DNA of 64,000 nucleotides, taken from positions 23,747,001 to 23,811,000 of the forward strand of contig NC_079885.1 of the NCBI RefSeq assembly GCF_029227915.1. Direction: 5' to 3'. The notes below the pieces were generated by a model, which saw nothing but the letters and a program-made list of their open reading frames with translations, was not told the DNA's origin and did not search any database. Shown here piece after piece: positions 47,941 to 57,809 of the stretch. Numbering within the stretch: the first letter of the stretch is position 1; the number at the start of each line of letters is the position of its first letter. Origin of the DNA: Hydractinia symbiolongicarpus. Lineage: Eukaryota; Cnidaria; Hydrozoa; Anthoathecata; Hydractiniidae. The translations under genes and the position numbers were made by a program.

Positions 47941-48043
47941 GTCATGAAATCTAGCCTTTTTAAAACAAAACTATATATAATAACTTGACAATTAATATAG
48001 TTATTATACATATTTTTGTTTTAAAAAGGCTAGGTTTCATGTC
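47941..48043. repeat. 44-bp near-perfect hairpin in the deiodinase intron
   Basis: Arms 47,941-47,984 and 48,000-48,043 pair with about four mismatches around a 15-nt loop (GTCATGAAATCTAGCC against GGCTAGGTTTCATGTC). It resembles a small MITE or a pre-miRNA-like foldback. Confidence 0.85.
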
Positions 48044-48053
48044 AAGCCGAACG

Positions 48054-48098
48054 AACCAAAAATCAGCTGTGAACATGTTTCACAGCCGATTTTTGGTT
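48054..48098. repeat. 20-bp hairpin adjacent to the previous one
   Basis: AACCAAAAATCAGCTGTGAA (48,054-48,073) pairs with 48,079-48,098 with one mismatch and a 5-nt loop. Confidence 0.85.
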
Positions 48099-49526
48099 TG
48101 GTTGTCTTGAGCTGAAAAATTTTGATCCATTTTAAAGTTGCAAGTTAAGACTATTGGCAACACAATGTATATCGTTAGATATGTCGTTAAAACCAGTGCA
48201 AATTCTGTAAAGGACGTCTTGACGCAATTTTGAACGTCTAGTCGCCTGCAACTGTTTTTTACACTTTAGATTTGCCTCGAAGGATTTTATAATCAAAAGT
48301 TTTTCACGACTAGGATTAAGAAGACCGTTGGAACACTATCCCTAAATAAAGTTTAAGATTTAGATTTGAAAATATATTAAAATTGTTTTGATACTCCTTA
48401 ATACGTTTTTGCACGGACGTGCCATGACAAACTATCATCTACAAAAGTTGTTTTACTATCTTAAGATTGATGGAAAAAGCGTTTAACTGTAAATTGTCAT
48501 ATTATTCTTATCATAAGCACAAATACTATCTTAAACATGTTCGGTCAAGAAACAGACATAAACACGACATCTTATATTTTGCACGTGACAAACGTGAGTG
48601 TAACTTTTTTACAAGATTTGGTAACAAGAAAAAGTATTTGTTACGTTTTAGAAGTTAGGGATTAGAAGCACTCCTTTTAGTGGTGTTATGGAGAGTACAA
48701 CAGAAAAATCTGGTTGGTTTTAAAGAAACATCTTAAGGCGTATTTTGGAATAACAAAATAAGGCGTTATATATTTCACGGATACAAAACTGTGTTCAAAT
48801 GTCCCCAGCGTGTGTTGAGATCTTGGCATATGAACAAATTTGTACAAAATAAAGCTGATAAATGTTAACCGACATGATGCAAATATTTAGCTACGGACGA
48901 AAACAACATAGTAGCTAACTGAAGCCGAATATAGCCAGAACACTTATACTGAAAAACGACAACTAAAGTGCAATGGATCTTGCTTACAGCAACATCACGT
49001 GACTAAACACAAAATTTTGGCCAATGACTAACATTGTCATTGTTAACGTATTTGATTTTTTTAAAAAAAATATTGCAAAGAATGTAACCATGACGTGTGA
49101 ATCGAAATGAACCTATATTTCTCTTCCTACCAGCGTCGGCCTGCTAGTTTATATATTTTTGCGGACCTTAGTCGTACAAACTACATACTATAATGACGCA
49201 TATCTGATTTTATTCGTAATTTTATTCCAAGTAGCCTGCTACGCCAGTATGCAACTTTCAATGGACGCATGCCCCTACGCATGCTGACCGTAATCATACC
49301 CGTGGCTATCCAAATTCGAAAAAGTACTGCTAGGGCAAGTATTTTGGTTAAAAAAACAGCAATATATTCTCCACTTGTCATGAAAGATCGACGTTTTGGG
49401 AATGTACAATAATGTTTTTAAAGTCCCTATAGGACATATCACAACAAGGCTTACCTTTTTTATTCGATATTTCTGTTTTTATTGTTTTTACATATAGAAA
49501 ATTAAGGACACAAAATAGTCAACTCG

Positions 49527-49626
49527 AAAAATGTATTCGTACTTTCTGTATTTTTGTAGCATTTATTGTGTTACCGGAAAATGTATTCGTACTTTCTGTA
49601 TTTTTGTAGCATTTATTGTGTTACCG
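49527..49626. repeat. Perfect 50-bp tandem duplication
   Basis: Two identical 50-base units with ATGTATTCGTACTTTCTGTA at 49,531 and 49,581, followed by the first 9 bases of a third. Recent slippage duplication inside the deiodinase intron. Confidence 0.95.
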
Positions 49627-50235
49627 GAAAATGTAATTGCCCTATTTTTGTTTTTAATTAAATTGCGTGATAATACCTTTCTTCGGTACAATTGAATAAT
49701 GGTGAATTTAATAAACCGTAATGCTGTGTCGTTTCTGTAAGCATATTATTCTGCATAGCATTATTTTTTCTAAAAAAGGAATTTCACATAAATGTTTTGC
49801 GTTTTTCTTTAACATAATTTGCAATAATCAATAAGTTTTTATTTGCAGCAAAAGCAAAGTATTGTATGTGAGCGATAATTGCAAGTGCTTGATGAATTTA
49901 TCAAGGATGTCCATGCAAATATACGAAAACTTGCTGTTATGCTCACCAAAATATAGTAGCTACTTACAGTTAACGAACAACCAACGTTTTATAGCACTGC
50001 TGAAATATCACAATAGCAAATTTATGTTTATTAGCCCATACAGCTTCTAAAACAACGCAACGAAACTGTGTGTGGAAGAAATGTAAATATAAACAACCGC
50101 CCCAAAATTTCTTAAAATTTCAAACAATGCCTAAACAATTTGCATTGGGCGAAAAAATTACCGAAATTTTAAATTTTTGGCAAAAATGGTCAAAAAACAA
50201 AAAAAATTCATTTCAATATGATTGTTTATCATGGT

Positions 50236-50415
50236 GTGGACCTGACGATTTATGTTCGGCGACGTTTCGAGAGATCCTTTTCTCATCATTTCTCATCATC
50301 CCATTTTCCATCATTTCTCATCATTCGAGAGATCCTTTTCTCATCATTTCTCATCATCCCGATGATGAGAGAAGGATCTCTCGAAACGTCGCCAAACGTA
50401 AATTTTCAGGTCCAC
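50236..50415. repeat. Foldback element with about 50-bp arms
   Basis: The outer arms pair GTGGACCTGA (50,236) with TCAGGTCCAC (50,406-50,415). The core arms 50,258-50,279 and 50,372-50,393 (GGCGACGTTTCGAGAGATCC type) are a perfect 22-bp match. The loop holds a direct repeat of CGAGAGATCCTTTTCTCATC. Overlapping short ORFs here are products of the repeat. Confidence 0.9.
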
Positions 50416-52109
50416 GATATGAAATGGAAAATACTGGACTGACAAGTCAAAATATTTTCAAAAAATCTTCATAGTGCAAATTTAAGTCTTAATTATAATT
50501 TTGTGAGAGATAAAACATCTTACAATGACTTACAGTGTCATCTCTTATAATAATAAGCCAGTTCCGTGTGTCTGTCTGTCACTTTTGCAAACACGATATT
50601 TTTTACCACCCGAATGCGCGAGTTTTTCGAGTTTTTTTGTTTTGTTTACATTTGTCTCGCAACCGTTAGAAACCACGTGATAGAAAATAAGCAGTATGAT
50701 TCGTTCAAATACGTACTTTCGAACGGGACGGCATTCGAATAAAAAGTTCCGTTAGCGTAAAAACAAACAAACATAAAAATTTCTCGACAAAGTTCTCGAC
50801 ACAAAAGGCGAACTGAAGAAGCGGTTAAAAAATGTCTTATTTTCGACGATCCTTTAGTCACAAAAAAGTGCAGATATTAAAAGCAAGAAAAGTAAAAGTG
50901 GAGAAGTAGAAGTACAAAAGTAAAGTTAGAAGCCACGAGAAGTTACTTCGAAAGTGAAGAGTGCAGCTAGAAGTAGTAAAGAAAAGTTAGAAGCAGAAAA
51001 CAAAAGCTTGGGTTTAAAGTCGATTTGGATTCACATATAGTAAGAAGTTTGATATTTTTAGACGTTATGTTTTTATGTCGCTAGAGTTACGTGTCAGGCA
51101 GACTCGCATTTGCCAGGAAAAAGTCACTTAAAAGCTTCAAATTCTTTAAGTTTTATGTTTTACCGCGTTTTTTATAAAAAAGCTAGCATTTACTGTTTTT
51201 TGCATAATTAATGTATCCCCCGGTGCGTAACTAATGTATTTGTCCTAAAATTTAAAATGCTGCATAAAGCTGTTAGCTGGCTACCAAACAAATGTGCCAG
51301 CGAATAGAAAGTTTTGGTTTGTTGAACTAACTGCAAATGTCATAATTTTTACATTGCTATTGTTTTCCTTTATATATGTTTTACTAAGCATAAACAGCTA
51401 GCTATAGACTTAGCTAAGTCTCCCCAGCTTAAGTATATTTAACTGGGTGTCTTAGGTACTGTTTTGTTAGCTGGCTAGCTAATGTTAGCTTCAAGGCTCC
51501 ATCCCATAGCTAGCTTTAATCTATGAGTTTTGTCGTTATTCCTCTTTTTTTATGTATTTATAGCTACCTTAGTACTCAAACTTCTCTTCTTTTTTGAACA
51601 CGAATTATGATGTAACAACAAGCTATAGCTACAAAATCTTTCTTGAACTTTTAGGATACTGTGACACATTTTTATGCCCATAGAGAATAATTTTTTCACA
51701 TTTCCTGTAAACTTTACAAGGGGACCACAATATGACAAGTGGAACAAATTTTATAGAATTTAAAGTGTGTGTATTAAGTTATTTTTTATTGTTTTGTTTC
51801 CTCATCCTGTTAAACTTTTGTCAGCCTACATGTAAAATGCCAGGTTTTTTTACAAGGGTTTTTGACATTTGATTGGAAATTTATATATACGTGGGTTTAT
51901 GACTTTGGGTTAAAAACATTTTTGAGAGGATGGTATGGTTGTCAGTTTATATTGTTCGTGTTGCAAAATGCTGTTTTTTTGAAATTTTGTGTAAACTTTT
52001 GTGGAAATAGACCACATGCAATATATATACTGAAAGAACAAATCTTTGTAGAATCAGACTTCACTGTAAGCTGTTGTAAAGCTGATGTCTTTATCGGTAA
52101 AAATAACAG

Positions 52110-52395
52110 CCATATTTTACTAATTAAGAAAAAATAAAACGAGTTTGAAAGTTAAAAAGTATTTATTTGTTAAGCTTTTCGTACACTAAGTACATCTTCA
52201 GACTATATGAACAACTTTGTCTTTATATTTCGTATTATAAATTATTGTTTGGGAGAACTAACTGTATGTGATGTAATTTTTGCTGGAAGAAAATTCCATG
52301 GTTTCACGTTTTTGTTTTTCTTGAGAATTTTACAAAATTTTGTAGGGATAAATGTTTGCTGATAATAAAAAATTATATACTTAATGTTCTGACTG
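52110..52395 (-). mobile_element. Penelope-like 3' tail inserted in Helitron
   Basis: This stretch is missing from the sister Helitron copy near 9,640, where ATTACTAATTGTTCTGACTA is continuous. On the minus strand it reads as a C-terminal coding end (FCKILKKNKNVKPWNFLPAK and on to a stop) followed by a hammerhead at 52,171-52,201, i.e. coding end plus 3' tail of a truncated Penelope-like copy. The protein assignment is by context. Confidence 0.6.
52171..52201 (-). ncRNA. Hammerhead ribozyme
   Basis: The minus strand reads CTGAAGA, T, stem II GTAC-TTAGT-GTAC, GAAA, then palindromic AAGCTT (sharing the last A of GAAA) and A at the cleavage position. The core boxes are invariant. Stem II is shorter (4 bp) than in the other two. 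Confidence 0.72.
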
Positions 52396-53338
52396 AAACT
52401 GTTTTTGTTTTTTATATTTTGTAATCTAAACGCGAGGACTGTATGCACTGAAATCACTGATTTTTTTAAATTTTGATGTGTTTCATAACCTTTTTGTAGA
52501 AGATTAATGGGTAATGGCAATATACGACATGCTGAATGAACTTATTTTTGTTGATTTAGATGTGTTTCTCAAAAACCGATCTGTTTTACATTTTGTGTAA
52601 ACTTTTGTTTACGAACCATATACAATGTTTCCAAAATAATGATCTTTGTTGATTCAAGTTTATTCTTTGCTCATTGATTTTTTGACATTCAGGTTTAAAA
52701 TTGTTGGTAAAGGGCAGTACGGAACTAAAAAGGAAAATTTTTGTGTTCTTAACTGGTTGATTTTTACATTTTGTGTAAATTTTTGTGGGAGAGGATGGTA
52801 TCCAACCGTAATGACTGATTTTTCTAGATTTAAATTTGATGTTTTCGAAACTATGGCTTTTTCATATTTTTGTATAATCTTTTAAGGGAAAGACAATATT
52901 TAAAATGTGTAAAATAACTTATATATTTGTTGATTTGCGCTAACTCTTGCAGGCCTCCTTTTTGACATTTCAGAATAAAATACTGAGGGTTTTCAACGTA
53001 ATCACTTAAGATGTATATATTTGAGATGCGTTATTTCTGAGATTATTATTATCTAACTGTCGGTGTTCTTACTGTGAGTATTGGTGTTGTGAGTGTCGAT
53101 GTTGTGAGTGTCGTTGTTGTAACTTTTTATCAACTATATTTTACACCTTGCAAACTGTTCCTTTTTACTTTGTGTAAGATTTGTGTGGAGGATTTAATGC
53201 GATTTGACATTTGATGTAAAATTTTAAGAACATTTTTTTTTTGTATATGCACTACTGACGTCAGCAACACATCTAAAGCAACCTATTTTTCATTGGCCTT
53301 TTGCCTAAGTGGATTTTTCCACGGGCCTTATCGACTAG

Positions 53339-56300
53339 TCTATATAATAATACGCCAGTTCCGTGTGTCTGTCTGTCACTTTTGCAAAGTGGATTACATT
53401 CTTCAAAATTTTCTTTAACAAATTCTATAAAACATCGCCTATAAAATTGTTCTGTAATTTACCAAACTTTACCGATAAAATAGTATTGACGTCAAAGGAA
53501 AGTTAATTAAGACTAGCTGTTTCCCGTGGAAGAATCCACTGTATTCCATTTAATTTATGTAGCAGATATATGTCCATCAAAAAACAAACAATACAGCAGT
53601 GCGCATCTTCCATCTGCATTATTATATAAATTACCAAAAAAATTAAAGGTTTTCAACAACTACAGTATGTATGTGACGTTTAAAATCTAAATCTACTAAA
53701 ATTACTTGCTCTGACCATCTGACAAATGCGAAAATTATTCGCAAAAAAGTTTTTAAAAGCATTTCAACATACATCTCACCCATAAAATTTAAATCACTTA
53801 AAACGCCACATATATACAAAAAAGCTGATCAATGTCAAACACAAATCTCTCTCATTGTATATGTTAAAATCAGTTAGTTTATTGCAAACCCTGCCAAAGG
53901 TTGACACAAAATGTGAAAAATAAACAATAAATTTTGCCTAAGTAGAAATTTTTATCTAAGGTGTTAAAAAGGGATTGCAAGGATAAATTATAATGCAATA
54001 AAACATTATTTAATATATTGCATACGGTCCTTCCTCACCAAACTTTAGACAAAATGCCAACAAAATAACGTGTTTAAATCTAAAATTAATAAAGTCCTTT
54101 TAGCAATTTGCATGCTGTTTTACTATCAATAAAATAAACAAAATTTCAAATCTCACATAGTATTCTGTCACAAATTTTCATAAAATATATATATAAGTCA
54201 TAATGAGTCATGTTAAACAACAGCAATCAATCTTTATATAAGTTCATTTTATGTCAATTTTTGCACCAATTTTGCAACACAAAATACAAATTCTAAATAA
54301 TACTAAAATCTCTTATTTTGGTCCTTCGCATACCGGCGGTCTTCCACAAAAGTTTAATCAAAATGTAAAAAATGAGAGGTAACGACAAAATCAAAGTTTG
54401 CAAAATTTAATTATTTCGGTACATATATCTACTGCATATGCCCTCTAAAACAATATTTTAATCCAAAATGCCAATGAAAAACAGTTTGCAACAAAAATCA
54501 GTTATTTCGATAATATTGCATACACTCTTTCCTCACAAAAGCTTCACAAACTGTAAAAAAAAAGAATGGTTTTAGGGAGTGCTTCTGATTCAACAAAAAA
54601 AGTTTTTTTGACATATTGCATCTAGCCCTTACCCATTAAATCTTACACAAAGTTTCCAAAACTATATACGATTTAGAACACATCAAATTTAAATCGAGAA
54701 GGATCAGTCATTTCGATATATTGCACGGAGTCCTCCCCAGTAAGAATTTATACAAAACATAGAAAAACAAAGCTTGCAAGGTGTAAAATTGAATTCTTCT
54801 TCTGTGTATATATATATGGTCCTTCCTCGCAAATATAACATAAAATGTCAAAGAGGTTCAGATATAACATCTAACACAACAAAAATCAGTTCTATCAGTA
54901 TATGTCATGCCATTGTCTTCCACCAAATGTTCCCCTTAAAGTTACACAGACACAGCCTGCAAATTAAAAACAACTAAGATCAGGTATTTCGGTCTATTTC
55001 ATACCATTCTGTTCCGAATAACTTATAAAATGTAAAAATTGAGTGGTAAAACAGAAATTTGCAAAGTTCCATTTTTTTATATACATGTATATTATATGCC
55101 TTCTACAACAATAAGTTAATTCAAAATGTCAAAAAGAAGAAAAAAATAGCTTACAAAGAGTATAAAATTGAAATCAACAAAGTAGCTCTTTTGGTGTATT
55201 AAATATAAGCCATACGCACAAAAGTTTACACTAAATGTAAGAAAATGGTTGTGTTTAGTAATTCTAAATTAAGAAAAGTCAGTTCTTTTAGCATGCTGAT
55301 TAAGGTTTTTGCCCACAAATTCTTACATGAAAATGTCAAAACCACAATTTGAAGCAAATTAAATTTACATTTTAAAAATAAGTAATTTCTGAACTTTATT
55401 TTCAGAATATTTGGAGGAAAAGAACTTCGCAAACCAAAAAAACCAGGAAAGTGTTTAAAATTTTCAGGGTTAATAACGTTTGATGGGTTTTGTGGGCATA
55501 TATATATACTGGGAATCTTTAGTTTAAAGCTAGCATTAGCTAGCTACAGCAGCTCATAGCTAGTCACTTAAATATAAACTGAAGACTTAGCTAGGTATAA
55601 AGAACATGGCTACATATATATATATATATATATATTCCTAGCTAGCTAGCTAGTTGTTGGTGGTGGTTGGCTTTTTATGATGCTAGCTATAAAACATGTC
55701 TGGCAACAATAATATAATAAAAACTGAAAATAAAATATGAAAAAACCTTACAGAACCTTGCTATGATTAATTTATAAAACGATGCTCTTCTTCAAATGTT
55801 TTTTTAAAGATTTATTTTGAATGAAAGGGTAGAGAATACTCAAAAAAGAACAGCCATCTTTTTCGTAAACACAATTTCCGTTTTATGCTGGGAGCTTCAT
55901 TTAACAGTCCGTATGCTTTGTGAATATCTAATACCGTTTCATATGTAGCGATACCTATATATATATGCTAACATAGAGTTTTTTGGCATAAGGGTATATA
56001 TATTTATATCGTTATTAGCAGCGGGTTATATATTTACACCTTATGTGCGATTTCTATGAAGTACATCCCTAATCTTTTTAGTTAAATTTTAGCGTACAGC
56101 CACGTCATAAGAAAGTAACCCGTGATTTCCGTGTCGTGGACTCACAGTTTTAGTCACGCAAGGGAATTAATATATAAGATTAGTGAAGCCATAACAATGC
56201 ACTTAAAACTTTGAGGCCAAATAACTTGGAAACGAGGTGGTGACGTCAATGTTTTTTCACCGCGTTGGTAACTAGGGACAACCTGGGACCAATTTGGGTA

Positions 56301-56594
56301 AGTTTTCCAAACCTGGGTCCCCGAATCCGTTTTGGAATGGACGGTTTGATGACGTCATCAAAAAACCTTTAAACCTTGATATCTCTGCAACCGTTTGTCA
56401 AAGATACATGATCATATACATTTTCTTGATCAGCATTTCAAGATCTATACGATGAAGGCAACAGGTATACATATTTCTAAAAAAATATATTTATTTTGTA
56501 TTTGCACTGCTGACGTCAGCAAAAAAACTAAAACAACCTATTTTTCCATTGTCCTTCTGCCTAAGTGGATTACTCCACGGGATTTATCGACTAG
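53339..56594 (+). mobile_element. Helitron split by a nested Helitron
   Basis: The 5' part 53,339-53,512 (TCTATATAATAATACGCCAG start) and 3' part 56,180-56,594 (ending TCGA then CTAG) align continuously with 10,639-11,367. The break falls at ATTAAGA|TTAGTGAAG, intact at about 10,792 in the sister copy. The joined length is about 590 bp. It begins exactly at the CTAG of the preceding Helitron. Confidence 0.8.
53513..56179 (-). mobile_element. Nested Helitron, opposite orientation
   Basis: On the minus strand it starts TCTTATATATTAATTCCCTT at 56,179 and ends GTGGATTCTTCCACGGGAAA, CAG, CTAG at 53,513, between a host A and T. The 5' end resembles the Helitron at 30,013 and the interior near 55,770-55,830 matches 30,425-30,480 inverted. 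The middle holds degenerate units with CACAAAAGTTTACACAAAATG-like cores. (TA)n and GCTAGC tracts occur at 55,500-55,640. No Rep/helicase coding was seen. Confidence 0.78.
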
Positions 56595-56980
56595 TTACTT
56601 CATAATTCGACTAAAATTCGACAGAACATATACATAAGTTCAAAGCTATAAAAGTAGAATTTCGCCCCGCATAATCTTACCCGGTAAACAGTTACTAAAC
56701 AATCCTCAGGGGCGTTTTTCTCTAAACATCAACACAGTGTTTGGGGTGAAGTGAAAAAAAATCAATTGTTTATAAAAAAAAGTGAATTTGTGTTCAAGAT
56801 ATTGATCACAGTCTATTAATTTGTGGAAGGCGCGTTAAAAATAGCTAAAATAAAACAACAACAAGAACAAGAACAAAAATGAAAACAACAACAACTCATT
56901 TATACTTTCATTTATTTTGCATTTACCTGTATTCATAGTGTTTTGTATACAAAATATATCTTCATTTACATATCATTTAG

Positions 56981-57238
56981 AATCAAATATTTATCAATGC
57001 ACACAAGACGATAGATGAGCGAGTGTCGGCCGCAAACCAATTGAAAAGTCATTATCCGGATGTACCAGTATACATTGACCCACTAGACAACACAATAAGT
57101 CGCTCATTTGGTGCGTATCCGGAAAGATTGTACATTTTGTTGGACAACGTCATCCTGTATGACGGAAATGTGGGTCCGTTCTTTTATTCCTTAAGTGCTG
57201 TGGAAGATTGGATCGTGAATTATGTTGAGAAACAATAG
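56981..57238 (+). CDS. DIO: Iodothyronine deiodinase-like selenoprotein, exon 2
   Basis: Acceptor ATCATTTAG joins in phase 0 to exon 1. The 85 codons read NQIFINAHKTIDERVSAANQ, VPVYIDPLDNTISRSFGAYP, ERLYILLDNVILYDGNVGPF and end VNYVEKQ. The conserved deiodinase C-terminal blocks (HKxxxERxxAA, D..DN, GAxPERLYI, YxGxxGPxxY) are all present, completing a 253-residue protein with Sec128. The intron is 9,128 bp and holds Helitrons and hairpins. Confidence 0.93.
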   Translation, partial: NQIFINAHKTIDERVSAANQLKSHYPDVPVYIDPLDNTISRSFGAYPERLYILLDNVILYDGNVGPFFYSLSAVEDWIVNYVEKQ

Positions 57239-57729
57239 TCAATGTATAATTACCGAATTAAAACAAAATTAGTCTTAGTATTATTTACGATTGTTGGACC
57301 GTAAAAACGTATTGTTTACATGAATAATAATACAACGGCATGGCCTTATCTTACCTCGTTTATGGTAATGCGTCGTTTTCTGTTTTCTGAGTTTCGAAAT
57401 AAAGATCATATCGGCCTGACCAAGGAGGTTTGAGCTGAGAAACAGGACGAAACTTTCATGTAAACACAATACTTATATAAAATAAACCAATTGCGTGGAT
57501 GTACAAAGTTATGGCGCCGCGCAGTTTCCACAACCTCAAGAAAACTACATGTAAACATGGCCAAAATTTCATCACGGTTCATTGCGATTGAAAAATCGTG
57601 CCGCTGCAAACTTATTTTAGGTCTTAATTGAGGAAAATAAAATTTGGGACAAAATATTTGCTTATATTATATTTCTTTGACATACTCCTGTTAAATATGT
57701 TGTTAAAAAGCATCTTATGTTATTAATTT

Positions 57730-57802
57730 TTTGTAAGATTTATGAATGCTAGTTGTTCAAAAAAGTATTTTTTTAACTAGAAGGATGTACTTGTCTTACA
57801 AA
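57730..57802 (+). promoter_or_regulatory. Candidate SECIS-like hairpin in deiodinase 3' UTR
   Basis: A perfect 9-bp lower stem (TTTGTAAGA/TCTTACAAA) encloses ATGA (57,742) opposite GGAT (57,783-57,786), a second stem CTAGTT/AACTAG and an A-rich apical loop. This is the outline of a SECIS, needed to recode TGA as Sec, about 490 bases after the stop. The upper stem is short, has mismatches near the quartet, and A6/T7 runs could pair instead. AATAAA-like signals lie upstream, so it might fall outside the mRNA. Confidence 0.3.
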
Positions 57803-57809
57803 TATATAA

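Larger units (their letters stand above)
50541..53338 (+). mobile_element. Non-autonomous Helitron, both ends
   Basis: Starts after CA with TCTCTTATAATAATAAGCCA, then GTGTGTCTGTCTGTCAC. Ends with hairpin GTGGATTTTTCCAC, spacer GGGCCTTATCGA and CTAG at 53,335-53,338. Its 3' two-thirds match 8,810-10,638. It carries a 5'-truncated Penelope tail (about 52,110-52,395). No Rep/helicase ORF was recognised. Confidence 0.72.

Noticed and set aside
50070-50474. 134-codon ORF
   Set aside because: The central part is the foldback arm and direct repeat; composition is repeat-driven.
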